In this document: piece after piece, positions 55,691 through 64,000 of the stretch
How positions within the stretch are numbered: position 1 is the first letter of the stretch
How the letters are laid out: every line of letters begins with the position of its first letter
DNA from: Arsenophonus sp052174535
Lineage (GTDB): Bacteria > Pseudomonadota > Gammaproteobacteria > Enterobacterales > Enterobacteriaceae
Assembly (NCBI GenBank): GCA_052174535.1
Contig: JBQMRQ010000068.1
Coordinates: 62,001-126,000, forward strand
DNA: 64,000 nt
Direction: 5' to 3'
Made by a program: the position numbers and the translations under genes
Notes under the pieces: model-generated
Told to the model about the DNA's origin: nothing
The model's database searches: none
The model's input: only the letters and a program-made list of their open reading frames with translations

Positions 55691-57565
55691 TTAGCACAAA
55701 AATAACTTATTAATACGACGAATAAATTGATTAGGATCTTCTAGATTACCTTTCTCAACAAATAAAGCCTGATCTAAGAATACTTCTATCCACTCAGAAA
55801 ACAAATCATCATCGGTTAGCTCAGTTACTTTTTTAACTAATGGATGCTCAGGATTAAGTTCAAAATTATATTTTACTTCCGGCGCTAATTGACCCACCTC
55901 AGCAAAAAGTTTTGCCATCTGAGTACTCATATCATTCACATCAGTCGTCACGATTGCTGGTGTATCTGTTAAACGGTGTGTTAACTTCACTTCCTTCACT
56001 CGCTTGTCTAATAATTTTTTTACTCGATCAACAAAAGAATCCAATTTTTTATCTATATTTTCTTGTTTTTTCTTATCTTCATCAGCTAATTTTTCTAATG
56101 ACTCATCTCTCTTACTAACAGATTGAAAGGATTTGCCTTCGAATTCTGGCAAATAGTTCATCATCCACTCATCAATTCGATCTGATAATAATAAAACCTC
56201 TATTCCCTTTTTACGGAATAGTTCTAAATGCGGGCTATTATTTGCAGCGGCATAACTATCTGCGGTAATATAATAAATCTTTTCCTGCCCCTTAATCATT
56301 CGATTAAGATAATCTTCTAAAGAAACATTCTGTAAATTACTCTCATTATGGGTTGATGCAAAGCGTAACAATTTAGTAATGACTTCTTTATTAGCTGGAT
56401 CTTCCGCAGGACCCTCTTTCAGTACTAATCCAAATTCCAGCCAGAATTGTTGATATTGTTCAAATTCACTTTTAGCTAATTTTTTTAACATTTGCAACGC
56501 ACGTTTAGTTAATGCATTACGTAAACTACGGGTAATATCACTATCTTGTAAGATTTCACGCGATACATTTAATGGTAAGTCATTAGAATCAATTAAACCA
56601 CGGACAAAACGTAAGTAATTTGGCATAAACTGCTCAGCTTCATCCATAATAAAAACACGATTAACATAAAGCTTTAAGCCATGTTTATTCTCACGATTCC
56701 ATAAATCAAAAGGCGCTTTAGTCGGTATATAAAGTAAGCTAGTATATTCTTGTTTACCTTCTACCCGATTATGACTCCATATTAAAGGTTCCGCATAATC
56801 ATGCGAAATATGCTTATAAAACTCTTTATATTCTTCAACTGTAATACTGTTTTTATTATTGGTCCATAGCGCCTGAGCTTTATTAATTTTTTCCCAAATA
56901 ACAGTATCATCTTCTTCGTTTTTGACTTCAATTTCCACCGGTATGGCAATATGATCTGAATACTTACTGATCACAGAACGTAAACGCCAGTTATCTAAGA
57001 ATTCGGTTTGGTCTTCACGTAAATATAAGGTAACTTCAGTACCACGCTCTGCTTTTTCAATATCAGCAACAGTATATTCACCCTCACCTTCAGATTGCCA
57101 AAAAACTCCTTTATCCGCAGCTATGCTCACTGCTCGAGTGCATACTGTTACTTTATCTGCAACAATAAAAGCTGAATAAAAACCAACACCAAACTGACCA
57201 ATTAATGCTCTATCTTTTGCCTGCTCATTCCCTAAAGACTGTAAAAAAGCCTTTGTACCAGATTTAGCAATAGTACCTAAATTATCAATAACCTCTTGGC
57301 GCGTCATGCCAATACCGTTATCGCTAATCGTTAAGGTTTTTTTATCTTTATTAATAGAAATTCTAACTTTTAAATCACCGTCATTTTCATAAAGATCAGA
57401 TTGCGATACTGCTTTAAAACGTAATTTATCTGCTGCATCAGATGCGTTTGAAATTAACTCACGCAAAAAGATCTCTTTATTGGAATAAAGCGAATGGATC
57501 ATCAATTGCAATAACTTTTTTACTTCTGATTGAAACCCAAGAGTTTCTTGTCCTTTCATACTCAT
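55691..57565 (-). CDS. htpG: HtpG, bacterial Hsp90 chaperone
   Basis: ATP-driven dimeric chaperone. It has 624 residues from the ATG at 57565; the next ATG two codons on (MKGQETLGFQSEV) is the usual E. coli start. The N-terminal GHKL ATPase domain (1-215) has FLRELISNASDAADKLRF, SDNGIGMT and GQFGVGFYSAFIVAD. In the middle domain are HNRVEGKQEYTSLLYIP, RVFIMDEAEQFMPNYLRFV and LPLNVSREILQ with the catalytic-loop Arg. The C-terminal dimerisation domain follows. Full length with no breaks. A sigma-32-type promoter lies upstream, and recR, its usual upstream neighbour, is dead. Confidence 0.99.
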   Translation of the reverse strand: MSMKGQETLGFQSEVKKLLQLMIHSLYSNKEIFLRELISNASDAADKLRFKAVSQSDLYENDGDLKVRISINKDKKTLTISDNGIGMTRQEVIDNLGTIAKSGTKAFLQSLGNEQAKDRALIGQFGVGFYSAFIVADKVTVCTRAVSIAADKGVFWQSEGEGEYTVADIEKAERGTEVTLYLREDQTEFLDNWRLRSVISKYSDHIAIPVEIEVKNEEDDTVIWEKINKAQALWTNNKNSITVEEYKEFYKHISHDYAEPLIWSHNRVEGKQEYTSLLYIPTKAPFDLWNRENKHGLKLYVNRVFIMDEAEQFMPNYLRFVRGLIDSNDLPLNVSREILQDSDITRSLRNALTKRALQMLKKLAKSEFEQYQQFWLEFGLVLKEGPAEDPANKEVITKLLRFASTHNESNLQNVSLEDYLNRMIKGQEKIYYITADSYAAANNSPHLELFRKKGIEVLLLSDRIDEWMMNYLPEFEGKSFQSVSKRDESLEKLADEDKKKQENIDKKLDSFVDRVKKLLDKRVKEVKLTHRLTDTPAIVTTDVNDMSTQMAKLFAEVGQLAPEVKYNFELNPEHPLVKKVTELTDDDLFSEWIEVFLDQALFVEKGNLEDPNQFIRRINKLFLC

Positions 57566-57621
57566 TAAATAGCCTCAATTTTAGAATAATTTTTATTAGA
57601 TTAAATGGTTATGAAACTCAT

Positions 57622-57648
57622 ATATGGATAGAAATTAAAAATTTCAAG
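57622..57648 (-). promoter_or_regulatory. sigma-32-type heat-shock promoter of htpG
   Basis: On the minus strand CTTGAA, 13 bases, ATCCATAT. The -35 box is perfect and the -10 matches CCCCATNT except at its first two bases. It is about 57 bases upstream of the htpG start. Confidence 0.68.
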
Positions 57649-57764
57649 TCACTGTTCTGAAAGTGTGCTTAATCATCAATATCATTAACATTTTCATAAA
57701 AATAAGAAAAAGTTTTTAATCTCTTCATATATTTATATATATCACACTGATGCTATTAATAATT

Positions 57765-58262
57765 AATTTCTGCTGGCTAATAATTGATATTATAACGTTA
57801 TTCTATCAACTATTCTAAACTTGCTGACATATAGATATACCGTAAACAATACGACTTACTTATTACATCATATTGAGTATGTATACCAGCAATGTAATTA
57901 GCCATTACTTCTCCTTTAATTATTGGGTTAGTTATCAGATCATTTCTGATATTATCTCAGTTGCTTAGCTTATCCGCTAAGCTTTTAAGACCTATATCTT
58001 TAAGATCCAATACTATTTAATGGCGATAAATATGTCATTAAAACAAAATAGCGACCGTAAACTACCCCCTATTTATTCAATTGCACAATATCACCAAAAC
58101 TTTCAACCAGCCATATTAAATCAGTATATTACGGCCCATGATTAGAGCAAATAGAACAATGATCTTTTTTAGTAAATGCTAAATAACCCTAACAATTACC
58201 AATTTCAAAACTATGCCAAGTAAAATAGGATAGAACTTCATTTAAAGATTTAAGAAGGGAGC
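57765..58262 (-). pseudogene. recR: recR pseudogene (recombination mediator)
   Basis: Minus-strand pieces are EIGNC.GYLAFTKKDHCSICSN (for [22 protein letters not shown], the zinc finger), WLVESFGDIVQLNK (CVVESPADIYAIEQ), GRYFVLMTYLSPLNSIG and TNPIIKGEVMANYIA (TNPTVEGEATANYIA), and a LASR end. The helix-hairpin-helix N-terminus (about 35 residues) is missing next to ybaB. Stops occur in between. The standard order dnaX-ybaB-recR-htpG is kept. Confidence 0.88.
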
Positions 58263-58271
58263 TTGTTTTTA

Positions 58272-58604
58272 TTAAAATGGCATCTTAAATCCTACAGGTA
58301 ATTGCATCCCATTAGATACATTGGTCATTTTTTCTTTTTGCGCTTCTTCTATACGACGCGCAGCATCATTAAATGAGGCTGCAATAAGATCTTCTAACAT
58401 ATCTTTATCATCTGTTATTAAACTAGGGTCGATTTCAATCCGACGGCAATTATGGGCACCATTAATGGTTACTTTAACAAGACCTGCACCCGATTCTCCG
58501 ATAACCTCCATGTTAGCAATCTCTTCTTGTACTTTCTGCATCTTTTCTTGCATTTGCTGAGCCTGTTTCATCAGATTACCCAGACCACTATCTTTACCAA
58601 ACAT
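58272..58604 (-). CDS. ybaB: YbaB/EbfC nucleoid-associated protein
   Basis: Small dimeric DNA-binding protein. It has 110 residues (E. coli 109). MFGKDSGLGNLMKQAQQMQE opens a long N-terminal helix (to about residue 28), then the conserved beta core GESGAGLVKVTINGAHNCRR, IEIDPSLITDDKDMLEDLIA and the C-terminal helix ending MQLPVGFKMPF. Intact. It lies 74 bases downstream of dnaX in the enteric dnaX-ybaB-recR operon order. Its exact role is not settled even in model species. Confidence 0.97.
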   Translation of the reverse strand: MFGKDSGLGNLMKQAQQMQEKMQKVQEEIANMEVIGESGAGLVKVTINGAHNCRRIEIDPSLITDDKDMLEDLIAASFNDAARRIEEAQKEKMTNVSNGMQLPVGFKMPF

Positions 58605-58678
58605 AATTTTCTCTCTTTTGCTCTGTTACAGAGATAGACTTTAACATTGTAACATTATACTTAAAGGTATGTATTTGG

Positions 58679-60658
58679 CTAAACAGGCCGAATACTTTCT
58701 TCATCTAACTGCGCATCAAATAACGTACACAAAATCTGAATCGTTTTATCTACAAGAATGCATTGACGAGCCTGAGCTAGTTTCTCTTCATAAATTATCT
58801 GTCGCCATTCTAAAGGTGTCTTTATAGCTGGATTATCATCTTCAATGATAATCAGCTTTATCGACTTGCCATATAACTCATAGAAGGCTTTTGTTAATAT
58901 TTTATATGCCGATTCAGTATTTAAATGTCGTTGCGTTGATCGTAAATGTAAACAAATTTTTATTTCACTTAATGATTCTTTATAAGTATTTAACGCGAGT
59001 TGTTCTATCAATTTTGGCACTTTTAACTGATCAATCTCCGCCGACCAGTGATCACGCTTTCGAGATTCAAGCGCAATTTTATTGGCAAGTTCAGGCGTCC
59101 TTTCATATTCCAATACTTGTTTAATATTACTTGATGTTCTTACTCGCTCTATTTTTTGCTTAGAAATATTTTGTGAACACCATTGATAAGGTTTATCCTT
59201 TTCATTTTGTTCAATTTTATTAATTATTTTTAGCTTATTTAAATCAGAATGCTGGTGCTCCACCGAAACCGTAACTAATCTTTCTACCTCTGACATCACT
59301 AATGAGGTTTTTATCTTTGACAAAGGTATTTCAAATTTTTTTAGCGGCTTTTTCACTTTTTCCTTATTTAAGGAAGCTTTTGTTTGCAATAATTGCAATG
59401 TAGACGTGCTAATTATTTTTTTTTCTGATGAGCTTCCTACTTTATTGATAACTTTTCTTTTATCTTTCAAATTAGTCAATATATTAATATGATTATCAAT
59501 CTCATTACTTTTAGTAGCTTCTTTAATAAGTTTTGGTGATGATACTAATGAAATTTCATTATCATTAATAGATTTAGAATGAAATGCTAATGCGCGTAAC
59601 AACGTCATTTCAACCCCCATTCGTCTTTCTGGCGCATAGGGAAGCTCTTTACGTCCGATTAATAAGGTTTGATAAAAGAACTGTAAATCAGTTGGCGTAA
59701 GCATGCATGCAAGTAAACGTAAACGCATTTCTATAGGTGATGCAGTATCTTGTATCTCTACCGGTAAAAGCTGAATTATCGCAATACGATGAATTAATGA
59801 TAATATTTCAATCAATACTCTTTCCCAGTCACTACCTCGCAAAGCAATTTCTTCTACTAAAGCCATCATTTTTTGACCATCACTATGTACAATCGCTTCA
59901 ATGATTTCTAGAGGCTGTTCGTTATTTAATATTCCTAGCATTTGGCTAACTAAATCTACTGATATTTTCCTCTTTCCCATAGCAATAGCTTGATCAGTCA
60001 AACTTAATGCATCACGTAAGCTACCTTCAGCAGCTTTAGCAATTAATTGGCGAGCATATTTATCACTTGATATTTGCTCAGCCGCTAAAATGCGTTCAAG
60101 TTGACTACTTATTTGATCAACATCTAGTGTCCTTAAATGAAATTGAAGACAACGTGATAAAACCGTTATCGGTAATTTCTGTGGATCTGTAGTTGCTAAT
60201 AGAAATTTTACATGATCTGGCGGCTCTTCTAGCGTCTTGAGTAAAGCATTAAAACTATGATGAGAAAGCATGTGAACTTCGTCGATTAAGTACACTTTAT
60301 ATCGACCACACGCTGGTGCATACTGGACATTATCTAACATATCGCGAATATCCTCAACTTTAGTACGCGAAGCGGCATCAATTTCAATTAAATCAATAAA
60401 TCGTCCTTGCGCTATCTCAAGACAGTTGACACACTTGTTACAAGGATTTTGACTTATCCCGACCTTACAATTAAGTCCTTTCACAAACAACCGCGCAATC
60501 GTCGTTTTTCCAACCCCACGCGTACCAGAAAATAGATAGGCATGATGAATCCGCTGCTTTTGCAAACTATTTTCCAACGCGGTTAAAACGTGACGTTGCC
60601 CAACAACATCAGTAAATATTTGTGGGCGCCATTTACGGGCAAGTATCTGGTAGCTCAT
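58679..60658 (-). CDS. dnaX: DNA polymerase III tau (and probably gamma) subunit
   Basis: Clamp-loader ATPase. It has 659 residues (E. coli tau 643). The AAA+ domain starts MSYQILARKWRPQ. It has Walker A GTRGVGKTT (about 45-53), a four-Cys zinc module (CKVG..NPCNKCVNC), Walker B LIDEVHMLS and the sensor/arginine-finger LATTDPQKLPITVLSRC. Domain III is at about 220-370. Residues 380-520 are poorly conserved and lysine-rich. The tau-specific C-terminal region (PolIII alpha and DnaB binding) ends near 659. A run of nine A's at codons 412-415 could give a short gamma form (see separate entry). It lies downstream of dead apt and upstream of ybaB. Confidence 0.98.
   Translation of the reverse strand: MSYQILARKWRPQIFTDVVGQRHVLTALENSLQKQRIHHAYLFSGTRGVGKTTIARLFVKGLNCKVGISQNPCNKCVNCLEIAQGRFIDLIEIDAASRTKVEDIRDMLDNVQYAPACGRYKVYLIDEVHMLSHHSFNALLKTLEEPPDHVKFLLATTDPQKLPITVLSRCLQFHLRTLDVDQISSQLERILAAEQISSDKYARQLIAKAAEGSLRDALSLTDQAIAMGKRKISVDLVSQMLGILNNEQPLEIIEAIVHSDGQKMMALVEEIALRGSDWERVLIEILSLIHRIAIIQLLPVEIQDTASPIEMRLRLLACMLTPTDLQFFYQTLLIGRKELPYAPERRMGVEMTLLRALAFHSKSINDNEISLVSSPKLIKEATKSNEIDNHINILTNLKDKRKVINKVGSSSEKKIISTSTLQLLQTKASLNKEKVKKPLKKFEIPLSKIKTSLVMSEVERLVTVSVEHQHSDLNKLKIINKIEQNEKDKPYQWCSQNISKQKIERVRTSSNIKQVLEYERTPELANKIALESRKRDHWSAEIDQLKVPKLIEQLALNTYKESLSEIKICLHLRSTQRHLNTESAYKILTKAFYELYGKSIKLIIIEDDNPAIKTPLEWRQIIYEEKLAQARQCILVDKTIQILCTLFDAQLDEESIRPV
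59414..59425 (-). promoter_or_regulatory. candidate slippage site in dnaX (A9 run)
   Basis: On the coding strand GAAAAAAAAATA covers codons E412-K413-K414-I415. A -1 slip gives AAT AAT TAG, so a product of about 416 residues ends two residues later, close to the 431 of E. coli gamma. A TTGCAA-TTA-TTGCAA hairpin follows about 16 bases downstream. Confidence 0.55.
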
Positions 60659-60757
60659 GATTCCTTATAAAACGTTAAGTATGTAGTTTCGCTAACATGT
60701 CGCTATATATGTTTAATCAGCATATTTTATATATTAATTAATAGTCTAGAAATCAAC

Positions 60758-61287
60758 TAAATTAAAACAATTAAGCATTTGCTTTTGACGCACTTGATAA
60801 TACCTAAATCGGGTAAATAGTTAATGAATACCTCTTCATTAACATTAGCGGCAAGCTACCGAATTGAGTCTACTGCTTCTTTAAGCGTTCCACCTATAGC
60901 GATTAAACCAGGAATAACTAATAATATTATTATTTATTAAAATACTATTTTAATAGATCTGTAATCTATCAGTACTATATTATAGCTCATAATTCTGCTG
61001 TAAAGTGACGCGCAGTAATTTTTCCTCTTTACGTTAAACTGGAAGAAATCCTATTCCTAAACGAAAAACAACCCTAAAATCAGTACCAAAAATAAAAATC
61101 CTTTTGCTTTAATCGCTAATAATTTATTAATATTATTAGTTATAATGTTCAACAAGTAGATCAAGATGGTGTGATAAGAGAGCAAATTGTCCATTAACGT
61201 TGTAATGTTACAAAATAATACAACCTTAATATTAAGGTAAGGAATTATTTTAATATTATTTTTTATAAATATATTTTTATTAACCAT
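60758..61287 (-). pseudogene. apt: apt pseudogene (adenine phosphoribosyltransferase)
   Basis: Adenine salvage enzyme relic. From about 61,287 the minus strand reads IKIIPYLNIKVVLFCNITTL (for [20 protein letters not shown]) and KAKGFLFLVLILGLFF (for EARGFLFGAPVALGLGVGF). After a frameshift come GIGFLPV.RKEEKL, YELQYSTDRLQI-like, IAIGGTLKEAVDSIR and VFINYLPDLG. The PRPP loop VDDLLATGGT is damaged and stops follow. The length is near the normal 550 bp. In E. coli apt precedes dnaX, as here. Confidence 0.9.
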
Positions 61288-61420
61288 CATCATTATTATG
61301 ATAGATAAAATAATTAAATACTTCAATCTATGAAAACTACTATAACTGTCTTAAAAAGACAGCGTGTTTTTCTGTAAAAATTAAATCGAAATCACATATT
61401 TTATTATCATGGCTTAATAT

Positions 61421-61969
61421 ATGAAAACACAAAAGTTGCTAACCATCCTTGAAGAGCAAATTGAAGCATTGTCAGAAAAAATAAAACCTATTGCAGACTC
61501 TTCTTTTATAAGATTACGTTTTGATGATAAATTATTTTATCGAAAAAGCCATCAATTAAGCGAATATTTATTCGAAATCAAAGAACATTTTAATCAATTA
61601 AAGCATGCTGTTATAACATTACGTTCAGAACAGGTTACTTTTTTGACAGAAAAAATTATTGCCCAAATTGGGGCTATAACGCGTGAATCTGCAATACAAA
61701 TTTTAAGAACACAAGAAAAGCATGATAATCAAAAAGAAAAAACTGTCGATCTCTATGAACGTTTAGTTCAACATCAAAATTATGAACGTCGTTTAATCAC
61801 TATGGTAATTGATCGAAAACAACGTTTAGATAAACAGAAGTCATTTGTAGATTGCCAGAAGTTACAACAGCAAATAGTAGCATTAGCTGGAAGATTAATG
61901 AGATGCCGTCAGTCCCTTCTGCGCATAAAAAGGACCATTAAAGGCTATAAAAATAATAGTTTTGAATAA
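61421..61969 (+). CDS. priC: PriC, primosomal replication protein N''
   Basis: Restart primosome protein that helps load DnaB at stalled forks. It has 182 residues (E. coli 175). The start MKTQKLLTILEEQIEALSEK and the helical, charged make-up fit. Diagnostic parts are RLRFDDKLF (for ARFDRHLF), HQNYERRLITMV (for HQDFERRLREMV) and the C-terminal LMRCRQSLLRIKR (for LARCRHALEKIE). Open throughout. It is transcribed divergently from apt-dnaX in the enteric neighbourhood (apt-ybaN-priC), though ybaN is not visible. The family evolves fast, so similarity is moderate, but context agrees. Confidence 0.93.
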   Translation: MKTQKLLTILEEQIEALSEKIKPIADSSFIRLRFDDKLFYRKSHQLSEYLFEIKEHFNQLKHAVITLRSEQVTFLTEKIIAQIGAITRESAIQILRTQEKHDNQKEKTVDLYERLVQHQNYERRLITMVIDRKQRLDKQKSFVDCQKLQQQIVALAGRLMRCRQSLLRIKRTIKGYKNNSFE

Positions 61970-62357
61970 AACTTAATATAAGTTAGATTAATCAATCTAG
62001 AATACGCTCCTCCTTATAATAATGGCAATTAAATTATCATTAATTTAATTTTATTCTGAATTTAATTAAATGAACCCCCTCACGCTATAACACACTTAAA
62101 AATTTTCATATTATCAAAAAAGATTATTAAGAATAAAGAAGATATCTTAATTACTTACAAATCTATTTAAAAAGCGTTGATAAAAATAATTCAACTATTA
62201 TTCTGCGGCATTATTTCAATTGCTTCTATCATTGAAATTCGTACTATTATCTGTGATAATAGTACACTCAATTTCTTGTATAGAACTACTTCTAATATTA
62301 GAAATATAAACTTTTAACTTATTAAAAGCAATATTTATATATTGCTATCAGCATAGA
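61970..62357. other. priC-IS intergenic region, no gene seen
   Basis: About 390 bp, A+T-rich, with a GTACTATTATCTGTGATAAT inverted-repeat-like stretch near 62,250. No gene relic is recognised; ybaM or mscK would be expected here from synteny. Confidence 0.4.
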
Positions 62358-63755
62358 GAGTTATGTCATTTCTGGTGTATGGAGCTTCAGGGATGGTATG
62401 AAGTATTCTGATGATTAATTTTGTGGATGATTCAAGATCAGAAAGATAATATGCTATGAAAAAGTTTAGCCTATAAATATTCTTTACAAAATCAGATATT
62501 ATTTCTGATTCTTACATAAATTTATTCATAATTACGCTAAGAAACTAATAGACGCCTGTTGAGGCTGCACTAGAAGTGTATACGGCCACAAAATGCTGAA
62601 TGCTACCTTGTCGGCTGACGTGTCTATACTGTTATCTGTAAGAGTTATCTGCTACAGCGAACTTTATGCAGAGTTGTATGGAGGAAATATTAAGATTAAA
62701 GTTTCTAATATCATGGATCGCAATGAGAAACGAAATATTATATTAACAGCTCATTACTGCCTTATCTGAAATGTGCAAAAGTAGCAAAGAGTTGCTCTGA
62801 TAACTATCATATTTTACTAGGCACAGCTATCGGTGATTTTTATGGAAGCTATAAGGTTTTCTTGTTGAAAAGTACATAGTCTCTCTGCTAGTAGTAGCAA
62901 TAGACTGAAACAGTAATGCTTGAAGAGGATCGACAATGGACGACTGCATAATTTAAGCAATATGCCTACATTTATTTCTTGCCTGAAGGGATATGTCATT
63001 CTGTTAGAGAAGATAATCACATTTGCTACTAGATATTTATTGGCGGCACTGCGAATAGATATAAGAAGTTTGTTCCGATCAAAGGTAGCTATTAGAAATA
63101 AGAATCGAAGTAAGGTAAACTTCTTAATTCCCTACGAGCAAAGTATTTTAACTGAACCTCTAGTCTTACTAGAGGAGATGGATATCATTGGTTTTTAAAA
63201 TGCAACGACAAAGATGTTTTGGATATGCAGTACCAATCCTGTTGGGTATATAAAACAAAAATCTGATGTGTTGCCTCTACCTTAAAAAGGCATGCAATCG
63301 AAAGTTAAGGGTCAGAACTGTACGGGAGAGCCTCTCTCTAAGCAACAGAGAGCTATGATGCTGCTAATAAAATCTTTTATGCTTTGTTGCCAAGGTTTTT
63401 AGAGTTTCCTACAAAAATGAGGAAACTTGAGAGTAATCGAAAAGAACACTGGCATTCTATCCATTTCAGTTAGTGGACTGATATCAATAAGACGACGAAT
63501 CTGAGTTGAATTGACTTTTGCGACAGTGAACCTATAGAGCTGACGTTCGAAAACACTGCGTTTTAGAAAATAACCCTTTCAATGGCACTTAATCTGCTTC
63601 AATCTGCTCAGAAAAGATAGAATCGCAGCTAAGGAGATTAACTTGCTGATTCCGGTAATAAACAACATCTAATTTAAAGATAGAGAACTAATGATTTAGG
63701 AAATATTAGAACAGAACGTAATTTGATCCCCATACACTAGATTTGTTAATAACTC
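62358..63755 (+). mobile_element. IS256-type element, copy 10, degenerate
   Basis: The left end is GAGTTATGTCATTTCTGGTG; the right end is ACTAGATTTGTTAATAACTC. At 1,398 bp it is close to the family's full length and one of the easiest to delimit. The ATCTAATTTAAAGATAGAGA block precedes the right end. A 92-residue and a 67-residue frame inside are fragments only. Confidence 0.78.
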
Positions 63756-64000
63756 AATGATAATTGATAATCTACTGTTTAATTTTTTCATCAAAATTAA
63801 CCTACAATAGAAAAACAAAATTTACCTACCAAGGAAGTTTACAACGATATTATCTAAATACTGATCAGAGAACTCTTAGTAACATCAAACTCACTACCTA
63901 CTAAGAAATTGCATAATGCTAGAAATAAGTAATAAAATTCACTTTTTCTTACTAAAAAAGTATTATTGAAATAATGAAAACTATCATTGCAGATCAACAG
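63756..64000. other. right edge of window, possible R2 start
   Basis: Contains AAGTTTACAACGATATTAT, faintly like the R2 block GATTTGCAACGATATTGCT, after IS copy 10. Too short and too decayed to call. Confidence 0.3.

Noticed and set aside
61057..61326. 89-residue hydrophobic frame that looks like a small membrane protein
   Set aside because: Residues from about 14 onward match Apt (KAKGFLFLVLILGL for EARGFLFGAPVALGL); it is the N-terminal half of the apt pseudogene before a frameshift.
1..64000. CRISPR arrays, rRNA genes, riboswitches, prophage
   Set aside because: No regularly spaced short repeats, no rRNA-like conserved blocks and no recognisable riboswitch cores were seen. The repeats present are long, dispersed elements.

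Overview
The window looks like the chromosome of a gammaproteobacterial (Enterobacterales-type) host-restricted endosymbiont in mid genome reduction. The DNA is strongly A+T-rich. Every recognisable gene has its closest resemblance (from memory of the families) to enterobacterial orthologues, and gene order still follows the E. coli layout in several blocks. Only 13 protein genes appear intact: wecE, rho, trxA, bamE, nadK, grpE, ung, adk, pyrG, htpG, ybaB, dnaX and priC. Together they cover about 12.3 kb of 64 kb (about 19%). Two tRNAs also look intact. Most of the rest is recognisable wreckage, both pseudogenes and dead mobile elements. A secondary symbiont of the Serratia symbiotica / Sodalis / Arsenophonus kind would fit, but the species cannot be fixed from the sequence alone.

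Layout. 0-5.2 kb: dead cyaA (minus) diverging from dead hemC-hemD-hemX (plus). 5.2-10 kb: two dead IS256-type elements around a tRNA block (argX and hisR intact, leuT and proM decayed) and yifK split by an IS. 10-23 kb: the enterobacterial common antigen operon in its normal order (wecA-wzzE-wecB-wecC-rffG-rffH-wecD-wecE-wzxE-wecF-wzyE-wecG, all minus), with only wecE open. 23-26.5 kb: intact rho and trxA, dead rhlB. 26.5-33 kb: gppA broken by two different repeats, then two IS copies. 33-42 kb: intact bamE, dead recN, intact nadK, grpE and ung, repeat remnants, dead srmB. 42-55.7 kb: an IS-rich block with two adk copies in inverted orientation (one intact, one dead) and pyrG between them. 55.7-62 kb: intact htpG, ybaB, dnaX and priC, with recR and apt dead. 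62.4-63.8 kb: another IS.

What survives is a housekeeping core: replication (DnaX, PriC), transcription termination (Rho), CTP and adenylate supply (PyrG, Adk), NADP (NadK), protein folding (GrpE, HtpG, both keeping heat-shock-type promoters), redox (TrxA), outer-membrane assembly (BamE) and uracil repair (Ung). What has been lost includes haem synthesis, cAMP signalling, two DEAD-box RNA helicases, RecN/RecR repair, adenine salvage and the ECA surface polymer.

Three repeat families shaped the region. The largest is an IS256-type element of about 1.4 kb (ten copies, none with an open transposase). The second (called R2 here) carries an IS1 InsA-like relic. The third (R3) is unidentified. The main result of the hunt is an inverted segmental duplication of about 4 kb, bounded by IS copies. 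It carried adk away from its ancestral place beside htpG, and the ancestral copy is now the dead one.
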